NCBI RefSeq assembly: GCF_012843905.1
Contig: NZ_JABAGC010000012.1
Location: 16,346-80,345 of the forward strand
DNA from: Clostridium sp. SM-530-WT-3G
Lineage (GTDB): Bacteria > Bacillota > Clostridia > Clostridiales > Clostridiaceae
DNA length: 64,000 bases
Direction of reading: 5' to 3'
A program made the translations under genes and the position numbers. The notes beneath the pieces are model-generated. The model ran no database searches, was not told the origin of the DNA, and saw nothing but the letters and a program-made list of their open reading frames with translations. Shown here piece after piece: positions 1 to 9,030 of the stretch (within the stretch, counting starts at the first letter, position 1; each line of letters begins with the position of its first letter).

Positions 1-192
1 AATAGTGAAAAATATAAGTATCTTTATATTATTTACATAATCCTTTGGAGTATCCGTACCATTTCCAAAAGAAATATTTAGTTGTGGAATATCAGTTGTA
101 GTCGGTGCAGCATATGCACTTATAGACCAGAACATCATAACTATGAAAGTTACTAAAAATGTAACTATTATTTTTCTTTTATTTTTCTTCAT
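1..192 (-). CDS. fliP: FliP, flagellar export gate protein (N-terminal part, cut by window edge)
   Basis: Only the first 64 codons are in the window. They begin with a basic stretch and a hydrophobic signal-like segment ending in AYAAP (about residues 24-28), followed by a polar linker and the start of a hydrophobic helix (KILIFFTI). That is the layout of FliP, a membrane protein of the flagellar type III export gate that is made with a cleavable signal. The start overlaps the end of fliO by 14 bp, and fliO-fliP is the standard order. The call rests on position and the signal/TM layout, because the conserved FliP core lies outside the window. Confidence 0.82.
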   Translation of the reverse strand, partial: MKKNKRKIIVTFLVTFIVMMFWSISAYAAPTTTDIPQLNISFGNGTDTPKDYVNNIKILIFFTI

Positions 193-580
193 TGGTTTCT
201 TCCTTTGATTTTATTTTTTTAAATACTTTCAAAGCGTTATCTTTTGAAAAAGAAATTAATTTATTATATCCGTCTAAAACTTCCTCATTATATAACCTTT
301 TATTCTCTTCAATTTCTTTAATTTCTTCTTCAGATAATTCTGATAGCTTCTCTATATGCCCTGCTGTACTAGCTACTACATATCCCTTTTTTCCAGTTTT
401 AATAACTAATATGGAATTTTCTTTTGTAATCTGAGTTCGTTCCAGCACTTTCACATATTTATTTTTATTTATACCATTAACTTTATTTCCTAATATTTTG
501 TAGCTTAAAAACATTATTCCAAGAGTTATTGCCAAGGCAATAATTAATTGCATAATCATTTTAAAAAATTCAAAATTCAT
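179..580 (-). CDS. fliO: FliO, flagellar biosynthesis protein
   Basis: This 133-residue protein has one N-terminal membrane helix (about residues 8-27), then a small basic/beta domain with the FliO-type pattern of a 'vLERtqi' strand and KTGKKGYVV, and a charged helical tail. FliO is an assembly factor for the FliP/Q/R export gate. It follows fliL by about 9 bp and overlaps fliP, so it is translationally coupled within the early flagellar operon. Length and topology fit the family. Sequence conservation in FliO is low, so gene order carries part of the call. Confidence 0.88.
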   Translation of the reverse strand: MNFEFFKMIMQLIIALAITLGIMFLSYKILGNKVNGINKNKYVKVLERTQITKENSILVIKTGKKGYVVASTAGHIEKLSELSEEEIKEIEENKRLYNEEVLDGYNKLISFSKDNALKVFKKIKSKEETNEEK

Positions 581-589
581 TTTTCTTCC

Positions 590-1063
590 TTATTGTACTA
601 TCATATTTTTAAATCTTATATCGTTAATTTTTCCTTTTAGAAGTTCTTTATTAATTGCAACTATTAATTCTTCTTTTATTTTTTCTTTATTATTAATATC
701 ATTTATGTACTCTGCTTTTTGCCCTTTAAAGTAAAATATAATTGCATCTCTAATAACTACAGAATTATTTGCAAGTTCATCTGGTAGTTTTTTATCGTCT
801 TTATCATATCCTAAAGAAATTTCACCTTTAAAATATCTTTTTCCACCTTCATCAGCAAGATTTATGGTAAACTCTTCCAAATCAACATATGTTTGTTCTT
901 TTATTACTGGCTGAGCAGATACATTCTTATTAGTCTTCATAAACAAATATACCCCTCCAAAACTTGCAGCACCTAACACTATAAGTCCTAAAATAAATAA
1001 GACTATCATCAATCCCTTACCGCTTTTTTCCGCTTTTTCTTCTTTATCTTTACTTTTAGCCAT
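590..1063 (-). CDS. fliL: FliL, stator-associated flagellar protein
   Basis: FliL is a single-pass inner-membrane protein that surrounds the MotAB stator and supports torque. The sequence has a short charged cytoplasmic head, one TM helix (about residues 17-42) and a periplasmic-side domain containing 'YVDLEEFTINLAD' and 'KRYFKGEISLGYD', typical of FliL. A longer reading exists from an in-frame GTG overlapping the motB stop. I chose the ATG at 1063, which has GAGGAG just upstream, giving 157 residues. It lies between motB and fliO in the early operon. Confidence 0.93.
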   Translation of the reverse strand: MAKSKDKEEKAEKSGKGLMIVLFILGLIVLGAASFGGVYLFMKTNKNVSAQPVIKEQTYVDLEEFTINLADEGGKRYFKGEISLGYDKDDKKLPDELANNSVVIRDAIIFYFKGQKAEYINDINNKEKIKEELIVAINKELLKGKINDIRFKNMIVQ

Positions 1064-1068
1064 TACTA

Positions 1069-1800
1069 TCACTCCTCATTATTCTCAATTAAAATATTTA
1101 CCCTTCTATTTTGTGCTCTGTTTTCCTCAGTGCTATTATCTACCTTTGGCTTGTATTCTCCATATCCCGCTGCTCTGAACCTTTTAGGATCTTGATTCTT
1201 TACTTCTGTAAAATATCTTAATACATTTGTAGCTCTCATTGAAGATAAATCCCAATTATCTCTATATTTATCATTATGTATAGGAACATTATCTGTATGC
1301 CCTTCGATATCAATTGAATTTGGAATATTCGATATAATTGTATTAATTTTATCTAATATTTCATTACTATTTGCCTTTAAATCTGCCTGACCTGATTCAA
1401 ATAATATATTATCCTTTAATTGTAATACCACACCTGTATCATTTTCTGCTAAATCTATTACATTATCCAAATTATTTTCTTCTATAAATTTTTTTATATT
1501 TTGATACATTGCCTCAGCTTCTGCACTTTCACCTTGGTCAATGCCATTATCAACTTTTGATTCTCCACCAATTATAGGTTGACTTCCTTGATACATGTCA
1601 TATTGTAAAATGCTATCAGCTGCTTTTCCACTTAATACAGAAAACGCTTGTGAAATAGCTTGTACCTTTGCTTCATCAACACTAGACATGGAATATAATA
1701 AAACAAATAATGTCATAAGTAATGTTACCATATCAGAATATGTACCTAACCATTCACTCCCTGTTGGGCCACCGCCTTCTTCCTTCTTTTTCCTAGCCAT
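1069..1800 (-). CDS. motB: MotB, flagellar motor stator protein
   Basis: MotB anchors the stator to peptidoglycan and carries the proton-coupling aspartate. The 243-residue protein has one TM helix (about residues 20-40) preceded by TYSDM, whose Asp23 matches the conserved ion-binding residue. A linker/plug region follows, then a C-terminal OmpA-like peptidoglycan-binding domain with IEGHTDNVPI and the late NRRVNILI motif. It follows motA by 3 bp and precedes fliL, so stator genes are inside the flagellar operon, as is common in clostridia. Confidence 0.96.
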   Translation of the reverse strand: MARKKKEEGGGPTGSEWLGTYSDMVTLLMTLFVLLYSMSSVDEAKVQAISQAFSVLSGKAADSILQYDMYQGSQPIIGGESKVDNGIDQGESAEAEAMYQNIKKFIEENNLDNVIDLAENDTGVVLQLKDNILFESGQADLKANSNEILDKINTIISNIPNSIDIEGHTDNVPIHNDKYRDNWDLSSMRATNVLRYFTEVKNQDPKRFRAAGYGEYKPKVDNSTEENRAQNRRVNILIENNEE

Positions 1801-1803
1801 ATA

Positions 1804-2604
1804 TTATGCAGCTCCTTCACTTCCATTAGGATTATTTTCATTAAATGTTCTTCTTTCTTCTGGTGATAAGTAACATATAAGCTTTTGCTCCACAACTCTA
1901 GGATTCAATCCTGCTTGAATAGCTAAAACCCCTTCAACAATCATTTCTTTTATTGCAACTTCTCCTTTACTTTTAGCAATTAAATTTTGTGAAATTGGTG
2001 ATCCAAATAAATTTGCAATAAGTGATCCATAATATGTAGTTATAAGAGCTTTTCCCATACCTACAGCTATTGTTGTTGCATCCGATAAATTTGCAAGCAT
2101 CTGTATTAACCCTATTAACGTCCCAAGCATACCCATACTTGGACCATATACTCCAATCATAGCAAACATATTAGCATTTTCAGCATGCCTTGTTTCCATT
2201 CCAGCTATATCTGATTCTAATATTTCTTTAATTGATTCAGGCTCAGTACCATCAACAACCATTTGAAGTCCTTTTTTAAGAAATTGATCTTCTAAATTAT
2301 TTATTGTATCTTCTAATGATAATAACCCTTCTTTTCTTGCCTTAGTAGACAAATCTGAAAATTGAGTAACAATTGACAATTTAGAACTAGTATCTTCTTT
2401 TATAGCTTGGCCTAATAATTTACCAAAATTCTTCAATACGTGTGGTGGAGTTATTATCATTGTAACTGCTGTAACTCCACCTAAAGTAATGGCTACAGAT
2501 GGTATATCTAAAAATAATCCTAAGGTTGGTATTCCCATTCCATAGAACATCATTCCGATTCCCAGGGCAAATCCCACAATAGTCAATACCTGTGTTTTTT
2601 TCAT
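1804..2604 (-). CDS. motA: MotA, flagellar motor stator protein
   Basis: MotA forms the pentameric ring of the stator. The 266-residue sequence has four hydrophobic segments: two near the N-terminus (about 7-50) and two around 145-200 (GVYGPSMGMLGTLIGLIQML and GMGKALITTYYGSLIANL). A large charged cytoplasmic loop lies between the pairs. These features and the length match MotA/TolQ/ExbB-family stators. It starts 12 bp after flbD and is followed by motB. The start ATG has an AGGAGG-type site. Confidence 0.96.
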   Translation of the reverse strand: MKKTQVLTIVGFALGIGMMFYGMGIPTLGLFLDIPSVAITLGGVTAVTMIITPPHVLKNFGKLLGQAIKEDTSSKLSIVTQFSDLSTKARKEGLLSLEDTINNLEDQFLKKGLQMVVDGTEPESIKEILESDIAGMETRHAENANMFAMIGVYGPSMGMLGTLIGLIQMLANLSDATTIAVGMGKALITTYYGSLIANLFGSPISQNLIAKSKGEVAIKEMIVEGVLAIQAGLNPRVVEQKLICYLSPEERRTFNENNPNGSEGAA

Positions 2605-2616
2605 TATTAATTCCTC

Positions 2617-2808
2617 CTACATAATATCTCTATACATCTTTCTTTTGAAATTTATTATTTTCTTCTTAATTTCTTCAATACTTTCAAGCACTAGATATTT
2701 CTTACCATTGCTCAAAGTAATCACAGTCTCAGGTACAGATTCTATTTTTTCTATATGATCATCATTAAGGGTAAATTTCATATTATTCATAGCTGTTAAA
2801 TCTATCAT
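2617..2808 (-). CDS. flbD: FlbD family small flagellar protein
   Basis: This 63-residue protein begins MIDLTAMNN and contains 'VPETVITLSNGKKYLVLES', the characteristic core of Firmicute FlbD (PF06289), a small soluble protein of uncertain role encoded between flgE and motA. Position and length match exactly. A strong GGAGG-type site (complement of ccccctcc) precedes the start. It is unrelated to the Caulobacter NtrC-like regulator that shares the name. Confidence 0.9.
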   Translation of the reverse strand: MIDLTAMNNMKFTLNDDHIEKIESVPETVITLSNGKKYLVLESIEEIKKKIINFKRKMYRDIM

Positions 2809-3017
2809 GCTCCCCCTCCATTCTTAATATTAATAATGAACCTTCTATCCCCTATTATACCTTGTACATTAATATGTAATATATTAAATATAACAGCCAC
2901 ATTAACTTTAATTATAAATATTAAATACTGCAGCTGTTATTAGATAATTCATATTAAATATATATCATTAAAATATTATAATTTCTTATTAATCAATCAC
3001 AAACTCATCATAAAATA

Positions 3018-4073
3018 TTATCTAATTAACCCAGTTATTGTCTGTAGTATTTCATCAGCATTACTTATCATCTTCGATGATGCCTGGAATGCTCTTGTAG
3101 CCGTAATCATATCTGTAAATTGCTCTGTAATATCTACATTAGATGCTTCTAAACATCCTTGTATAAAATCTCCATAAGCATTACTGTTATCCTTATTCTC
3201 ATCAGTACCTACAGCTGATCTTATGGTTTCACTTCCTGAGTTTGTAGAAACCTGAAGTAAATTACCTCCAACTGATGTTAATCCTTCTGGATTTTTAAAT
3301 GTTGCAGTTGCAATTTGACCTAATGCAGATCTACTCCCATCTGCTAATATTGCTGTTATTACTCCATCTTTCCCAATTGTAAATGATGCTACTTTTTTTT
3401 CTTCAGTTGTTCCATCTGCATTCTTTACAATAACACTATCAGGTATTTGTAATGGATATAACTTCTCTCTACTAGCCTTTAAATCTCCATCTGCATCTAC
3501 ATATTGAACCTTTCCATCATCATCTATAGACGGACCTGTTGGATCTCCTGCAGCATTTCCTCCAGCTGTAGCTTTAGGGGTAGATGATAATAAATATCCC
3601 ATTACTCTATATCCATCAGCCGTTAATAAATTTCCATCTTTATCTAATACTAAATTACCATCTCTTGTATAATTTATTGACATGCCACCACTATCTGCAA
3701 TACCATTAGTATCATTAAGCTCAACACCCTTTGCATCTGTGTAATCAACTAATCCTGAACCTACAATTAAATATCCCTCTCCATCAATACATACATCAAG
3801 TGATCTACCTGTTGATAACGCATTACCTTGAGACATTACTTTATTTATACTTGAAAGTTGAGCTCCAAGCCCTACTTGTTTAGCATTAGTACCGCCTTTA
3901 GTTGATGTTGGCGATGTTGCTGCACTTGAACTTTGATAAATCATATCTGAAAACCTTGCATTTGAAGATTTAAATGCAGTAGTACTCACATTGGCTATAT
4001 TATTACCTATTACATCTAATTTAGTTTGATTAACTTTCATTCCACTTATTCCTGAATACATTGACCTTAACAT
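3018..4073 (-). CDS. flgE: FlgE, flagellar hook protein
   Basis: The hook protein polymerises into the universal joint. The N-terminus MLRSMYSGISGMKVNQ and the motif IGNNIANVSTTAFKSS (residues about 27-42) are the rod/hook family signature. The C-terminus 'TDMITATRAFQASSKMI' forms the partner D0 coiled coil. The middle (about 100-290) is the variable surface domain, with the FlgE-type 'VQYVDADGDL' and 'ADGSRSALGQIATATFKNPEGL'. At 351 residues it is shorter than enteric FlgE but normal for Firmicutes. It follows flgD in the operon. Confidence 0.95.
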   Translation of the reverse strand: MLRSMYSGISGMKVNQTKLDVIGNNIANVSTTAFKSSNARFSDMIYQSSSAATSPTSTKGGTNAKQVGLGAQLSSINKVMSQGNALSTGRSLDVCIDGEGYLIVGSGLVDYTDAKGVELNDTNGIADSGGMSINYTRDGNLVLDKDGNLLTADGYRVMGYLLSSTPKATAGGNAAGDPTGPSIDDDGKVQYVDADGDLKASREKLYPLQIPDSVIVKNADGTTEEKKVASFTIGKDGVITAILADGSRSALGQIATATFKNPEGLTSVGGNLLQVSTNSGSETIRSAVGTDENKDNSNAYGDFIQGCLEASNVDITEQFTDMITATRAFQASSKMISNADEILQTITGLIR

Positions 4074-4137
4074 TTTCTCATATCCCCTATCTTATTATTT
4101 TTATTTTGCAAAATACAATTAATATATTGTTTCTAAA

Positions 4138-5064
4138 CTATATACTCAAACCAGCCAAAAATTTATTCTCATCATTAATTAACTCATCTATATTATCCGA
4201 ATTTGAACTATTATTGTTTAATTTAGTAGTATTTCTTGTTACTAATGCTTCTGTTGTATTATTTTTTATTGCCTCATTTACAACATCATCTGATAAATCT
4301 TTACCTGCAACAGCTATAGTACTATAATCTACAGTTTTAGTAGTTCCATCTTCTAATTTAATGGTTACTTTTACCACACTATTTTGTTTATCTAAATAAG
4401 CTTTTTCAATAATACATTTATGTGCTGTTTTAGTAGTAGTTGTAACAGTTGTATTCTGTCCATTAATAACTTCATTATGATTTTTAGTTGTTACTTCAAC
4501 ATAAACAGCTGTAGCATTATCTTTAGCAAGTGTAGATGCCGCTGAGAAATTTGAATTTAATGCAGTTTCATAATTAGCTGACCCATATCCCGAATCTGAT
4601 GTACCAATTATCTTATTCATAGAATAATTACTATAAGTTCCTGTTTTAGGGTCTAATATTGTTGCAGTAGTCACTGTACCATTTTTTATTATTTGTGATA
4701 TTATCCCATATTTATTATATCCATCCGCATCAGTCTCACTTAAAATTGCAACCTTACCAACCATCTGTTCATAAGCAAAATCCTGCATTGTAGTATTAAG
4801 ATTATTCATCTGTTCAATACTTGAAAATTGGGCCATTTGAGATACATATGCAGTAGAATCTTGATTTTGAGTTGGATCCATATTCTTAAGCTGAGCTACT
4901 AACAAATTTAAAAAAGCATTCTTACCCAATCCATTATTTTGTTCTACAATTGCCGTTCCTCTATCAGTAGTTCCAATTTTCCCTGATTCATAAGAACTCC
5001 TTGCAGCAGCCTTCGCATCAGCTGCTTTTGTATAATTATTAGTTAATGTAGTTTGTACTGCCAC
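4138..5064 (-). CDS. flgD: FlgD, hook cap / hook assembly scaffold
   Basis: FlgD caps the growing hook and is required for FlgE polymerisation. The N-terminal signature LGKNAFLNLLVAQLKNMDPTQNQDSTAYVSQMAQFSSIEQMNNL (about residues 48-92, quoted here only as the family core: LNLLVAQL, NMDPTQNQD, QMAQFSS) is diagnostic. The C-terminal part is longer and Thr-rich. I chose the GTG start at 5064 because AGGAGG lies 7 bp upstream of it; an upstream in-frame GTG overlaps that ribosome site. It follows fliK and precedes flgE. Confidence 0.93.
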   Translation of the reverse strand: MAVQTTLTNNYTKAADAKAAARSSYESGKIGTTDRGTAIVEQNNGLGKNAFLNLLVAQLKNMDPTQNQDSTAYVSQMAQFSSIEQMNNLNTTMQDFAYEQMVGKVAILSETDADGYNKYGIISQIIKNGTVTTATILDPKTGTYSNYSMNKIIGTSDSGYGSANYETALNSNFSAASTLAKDNATAVYVEVTTKNHNEVINGQNTTVTTTTKTAHKCIIEKAYLDKQNSVVKVTIKLEDGTTKTVDYSTIAVAGKDLSDDVVNEAIKNNTTEALVTRNTTKLNNNSSNSDNIDELINDENKFLAGLSI

Positions 5065-5076
5065 ATTTTTCACCTC

Positions 5077-6405
5077 CTAAACTAAGAAATCCAAATTATT
5101 ATCTAGAATTGATAAATTTTCTTCCTGCATTTCATCATCTTCATCCATGCTAACATTAGCATGTCCACTATTATTTGATTTACGTTCATTATTATTTTGT
5201 TCTTGAGACAATTGCCCTCCAAAGGTTTGTTCTTTAAAGAAAGTAGAATCTTCATTATAAATATCAATATTTACTTCAGAAACTTTAATATTTTGATCTA
5301 CAAGTTCCTTTTTTATCTCTGATAAATTTTGTGATAATAGTTCTGCAGTTTCCTTTGAATTTGCTTTTAAATTGACCTTCATAAATCCATCTTCTTGTAC
5401 TAACCTAATAGTTATTTCACCAAGATTTCCTGGATTTACTTTCACCGTAAGTTCCTTAATATTGTTTACGTTCATATATTTAACATCCTTGATCAGATCA
5501 CTAGTAAATGTAGATTTATTAATAGTAAGTCCCTTTGCTTCAGTATTCTGAGTTTGTATACTTTGAGTTCTTGAAGCAAATAAATTAATTTTATTATCTA
5601 TAGAATCATTTTTATCTTCAATTAATGAATTTAGAAATTTATTTTCCTTAGAATTATTGTTTCCTAACATTCCTGAGTTACTATTCTCATTAGATGTATC
5701 TTGTTTAAATAATTCTTGAGAAGGTGCTACATTTTTTCCCTGCTCTTCTGAGTTCTGAAGTACTTCATCAAGTTTTGAAATAATATTATTAATACCTTTA
5801 TTCATATTGTTGTCATTATTTGAGTCTCCACTTAATTGCTGAAGGAAACTTTTTAATTGTTTTAATATATCAGAATCAAAAAAATTATTTGAATCTACTT
5901 TAAGCAATTGATTTAACAAATTATTTTTATCATTATTATTGGTAAGTTTCTCAATTAGTGTTTCTAATATTTTATTATTTTCCTTCACTTTTTCCATTTG
6001 TGATAATTCATTTGATTTAATTAAAATATTTAATCCATTAAGTAGTTCATCTAAAATATCATTTACTTTTTTATCCTCAGAATTTTCTTTTTCATCCGTT
6101 TCCTTAATATCTTCTTTAGAATCATTTATTTTATCTTTAACTTTATCACTTTCAAAATTTTTACTTGAATTAGCTATAGATCTTTTATCACTTACTTTTG
6201 AGTCTTTTTTAAAATTCAATACTTCATCAAATCTCTTTTTATTAATATTATTTAGTTTTTGCTTACTATTATCTGAAATTATATTGTTATAATCACTAAG
6301 AGTATTAGATATTGTTTGGGAATTTTGATTTTTAGAATCGTTTGATAATTGTATCAAACTGCTATTATTTACATAACTATTAAAGAATTGTGTATTGTTA
6401 ACCAT
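5077..6405 (-). CDS. fliK: FliK, hook-length control protein
   Basis: The 442-residue protein has a long, low-complexity Asn/Lys/Asp/Ser-rich N-terminal two-thirds and a compact C-terminal domain (about residues 310-395) with 'ELTVKVNPGNLGEITIRL' and 'MKVNLKANSKETAELLSQ'. This is the FliK C-terminal (Flg_hook) domain that switches export specificity when the hook is complete. The flexible N-terminus is the presumed ruler. A clear GGAGG site precedes ATG. Neighbours fliJ and flgD fit. The fast-evolving N-terminus is normal for FliK. Confidence 0.93.
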   Translation of the reverse strand: MVNNTQFFNSYVNNSSLIQLSNDSKNQNSQTISNTLSDYNNIISDNSKQKLNNINKKRFDEVLNFKKDSKVSDKRSIANSSKNFESDKVKDKINDSKEDIKETDEKENSEDKKVNDILDELLNGLNILIKSNELSQMEKVKENNKILETLIEKLTNNNDKNNLLNQLLKVDSNNFFDSDILKQLKSFLQQLSGDSNNDNNMNKGINNIISKLDEVLQNSEEQGKNVAPSQELFKQDTSNENSNSGMLGNNNSKENKFLNSLIEDKNDSIDNKINLFASRTQSIQTQNTEAKGLTINKSTFTSDLIKDVKYMNVNNIKELTVKVNPGNLGEITIRLVQEDGFMKVNLKANSKETAELLSQNLSEIKKELVDQNIKVSEVNIDIYNEDSTFFKEQTFGGQLSQEQNNNERKSNNSGHANVSMDEDDEMQEENLSILDNNLDFLV

Positions 6406-6453
6406 ATATTTGCACCTCCATTAAAATTAAGATTTATACATTTTTCAATATAT

Positions 6454-6891
6454 TTAACTGTTTTCATTTCTTATATACGAATATAAAGCAAGTTCATCCA
6501 ATGTTATCTGCTCTATTCGTTCTTTTTCTCTTATAAATGCGTTATATTTTTTTTCTCTTAAAGCTTCAACAGTTTTTCTCTCAATTTGTTTAGTAATTAA
6601 TTCTCTTCTTCTTTTATCAACTTCAAGATTTTTGATTTTTAATTCATCTGTAGCTGATTTAATCCCCTTTTGTAACCCAGATACGTAGTATCTCTTTAAT
6701 TTTTGATATATTACATCTTCATTTCCACTTATACCTTTATATTTGTTATAATTATCTTTTAAATTTTGTAATTTATCTTCTACTATTCTTTTTTCTCTCT
6801 GACATTCAGTAAACAAACGCTTACTTTCTTCTTCTTTTTCTTTTCTTATATCTAAAAGCTTATCTAAACTAAATTTAAATTCTTCACCCAT
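6454..6891 (-). CDS. fliJ: FliJ, flagellar export chaperone/ATPase stalk
   Basis: FliJ is a coiled-coil protein that sits in the FliI hexamer and couples it to the export gate. The 145-residue sequence is almost entirely charged heptad-type helix, beginning with FKFSLDKLLDIRKEKEEES, which matches the FliJ N-terminus (F-L-LL-R-KE). It lies directly after fliI, with 18 bp between them, and before fliK. No other domain is visible. Confidence 0.9.
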   Translation of the reverse strand: MGEEFKFSLDKLLDIRKEKEEESKRLFTECQREKRIVEDKLQNLKDNYNKYKGISGNEDVIYQKLKRYYVSGLQKGIKSATDELKIKNLEVDKRRRELITKQIERKTVEALREKKYNAFIREKERIEQITLDELALYSYIRNENS

Positions 6892-6909
6892 TTATTCACC
6901 TCATTTAAA

Positions 6910-8226
6910 TTATTTAAACATTGAAATCAATTCTTGCTGAGTTGTTTCAAAAGATGCTTTTTCTTCTATTCCTTGACATAAGAAATTGTTTAATCTTTCA
7001 TTATAAGCAACTGCCATATCTATTTTTTTGCTACTTCCTTTTACATATGCTCCTATATTGATTAAATCTTCTGAGTCCTTATATGTGGCTAATAAATCTC
7101 TTGCCAGAGATGCCGATGTTTTATGTTCCTTAGTAGCTATTTGACTCATAAGTCTACTTACACTATTTAAAACATCAATAGCTGGATAATGATTCTTATG
7201 TGCCAAACTTCTTGATAAAACTATGTGACCATCTAGAATACCTCTAACAGTATCAGCTATAGGTTCATTAAAATCGTCCCCATCAACAAGTACAGTATAA
7301 AAAGCTGTAATAGAACCATCCTCAGATGTACCAGCTCTTTCCATAAGTTTAGGAAGCTTTGCAAATACTGATGGAGTATATCCTTTAGTAGCAGGAGGTT
7401 CCCCTATTGCAAGTCCAATTTCTCTTTGTGCCATAGCAAATCTTGTTACTGAGTCCATCATAAGAATTACTTTCTTTCCTTGATCTCTAAAATACTCTGC
7501 AATAGCAGTAGCAGTAAGTGCACCTTTAAGTCTAATTAATGCTGGCTTATCGGAAGTCGCACATACTACAACAGATCTTTTCATGCCTTCAGGTCCTAAA
7601 TCTTTTTCAATAAATTCACGTACTTCTCTTCCTCTTTCTCCAATTAAACAAATAACATTAACATCAGCCATTGCTTCTCTTGCTATCATTCCAAGAGTAG
7701 TACTCTTACCAACTCCACTACCTGCAAATATACCTATTCTCTGTCCATCACCAACCGTCATAAAGCCATCAATAGCTCTAACTCCTGTAGGCATTATTTC
7801 TTTAATTCTTTTTCTCTTCATAGGGTCTGGAGCTTCATTTTCTAGTGGATATTCCTCTCCATCAAAATCAAGCAAATCACTATCTAAGGGATTTCCAAGA
7901 CCATCAATGATATGACCTAAAAGCTTATCTGAGCACTTTACAGTAAGAGGCTTATGTTGAGGTACAACCTTACACCCAGGTGATATACCTATAAGTTCAC
8001 CTAAAGGCATTAATATTACAAATTCATCTCTAAATCCAACAACTTCACAATTTATAGGTTGGTTTCTTTCATTGTATATAATACATAATTCACCTACAAA
8101 TGCCTTTATCCCTTGAACTTCTACAGTAAGCCCAATAACTTTTTTAACAATACCTTCACTATATATTGGTGATGTACTATTAATTTTTTTTAATATTCTC
8201 TCAAAATTCACATTTAACTCAATCAT
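6910..8226 (-). CDS. fliI: FliI, flagellum-specific ATPase
   Basis: FliI is the hexameric ATPase of flagellar type III export. The 438-residue protein has an F1-beta-like fold with Walker A GIFAGSGVGKSTTLG, Walker B VILMMDSVTRFAMAQREIGL, and the export-ATPase region GEPPATKGYTPSVFAKLP. Length is full. It sits between fliH and fliJ, the usual trio. It is distinguished from ATP synthase subunits by this context and by the GEPPATKGYTPS segment. Confidence 0.97.
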   Translation of the reverse strand: MIELNVNFERILKKINSTSPIYSEGIVKKVIGLTVEVQGIKAFVGELCIIYNERNQPINCEVVGFRDEFVILMPLGELIGISPGCKVVPQHKPLTVKCSDKLLGHIIDGLGNPLDSDLLDFDGEEYPLENEAPDPMKRKRIKEIMPTGVRAIDGFMTVGDGQRIGIFAGSGVGKSTTLGMIAREAMADVNVICLIGERGREVREFIEKDLGPEGMKRSVVVCATSDKPALIRLKGALTATAIAEYFRDQGKKVILMMDSVTRFAMAQREIGLAIGEPPATKGYTPSVFAKLPKLMERAGTSEDGSITAFYTVLVDGDDFNEPIADTVRGILDGHIVLSRSLAHKNHYPAIDVLNSVSRLMSQIATKEHKTSASLARDLLATYKDSEDLINIGAYVKGSSKKIDMAVAYNERLNNFLCQGIEEKASFETTQQELISMFK

Positions 8227-8241
8227 TGACCATCCTCCATA

Positions 8242-9030
8242 TTACCCAAAAATAGCTTTCTTTATCTGCTCCATTCCTATATCTACCCCAACTTTTACTA
8301 CACCACTTGATTTTTCTAATACTGCATTTCCTGGTTCCAAAGAATCATCTGTAGCAATAAAAATATCATTTTTTATACCATACGATATTTTCCATCTTTC
8401 ACTATTCTCTTTTATTTTGTCTACATGAACTGAATTAGCCCTTATTATAATACTTTCTTCACCCTTTGATATTTGAAATGCTTCATCTATTAGTGAATTT
8501 AATGAATCATCATTTGATAAAGTTTTTCTAGTTATACTTTCAGCAATATTAAGTGCCAAATTAACTATTTCATTTCTCTTACTTTCAAGATATTCTGAAT
8601 AATCCTTTTGAGCTGAATTTAATAGCTTTTCTGCTTTTTCTATAATAGTTGAAGCTTCTTGTTTAGCATTCTCTATATTTTCATCATAAGCTTTTTTATA
8701 GCCATCATCATAACCATTTTTAATTCCTTGCTCATATCCTTTTTCATAAGCATTTTTTTCGGCTACCGAAGCCTCCATCTGTGTTCTTAACAAAATTGCT
8801 TTCTTTTCATTTTCAGCATCTTGTATTATTCGCTGTCCAATTTCTTCATATCTCTTTAGCAATTCTTCAGGATCAACCTTTGGAACTTGTGGTACTTCTT
8901 CCACAAGTTCCTCTTCAATAATATCTTCTTGATTTACATTTATATTTTTTTTTAAATAATGTGTAGTAATTATTTTTTTTTCTCCAGTTGTAGCAAAATT
9001 ATTTTTTATAAGACTATACGATGAGCGCAT
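8242..9030 (-). CDS. fliH: FliH, negative regulator of the FliI ATPase
   Basis: FliH dimers bind FliI and the C-ring and resemble the peripheral stalk of ATP synthase. The 262-residue protein shows an N-terminal acidic segment, a long helical stretch with the GxxxG-like run 'YEKGYEQGIKNGYDDGYK' (about residues 95-112), and a C-terminal domain 'VNLALNIAESITRKTL...VGVDIGMEQI'. I chose ATG at 9030, with AGAGGTGG upstream, over an in-frame GTG inside that site. It overlaps the fliG end by 17 bp. Confidence 0.93.
   Translation of the reverse strand: MRSSYSLIKNNFATTGEKKIITTHYLKKNINVNQEDIIEEELVEEVPQVPKVDPEELLKRYEEIGQRIIQDAENEKKAILLRTQMEASVAEKNAYEKGYEQGIKNGYDDGYKKAYDENIENAKQEASTIIEKAEKLLNSAQKDYSEYLESKRNEIVNLALNIAESITRKTLSNDDSLNSLIDEAFQISKGEESIIIRANSVHVDKIKENSERWKISYGIKNDIFIATDDSLEPGNAVLEKSSGVVKVGVDIGMEQIKKAIFG

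Noticed and set aside
2889..2945. Hairpin between flgE and flbD as a terminator
   Set aside because: Only an 8-bp stem with a loop of over 30 nt and no clear U tract; the genes are likely cotranscribed.
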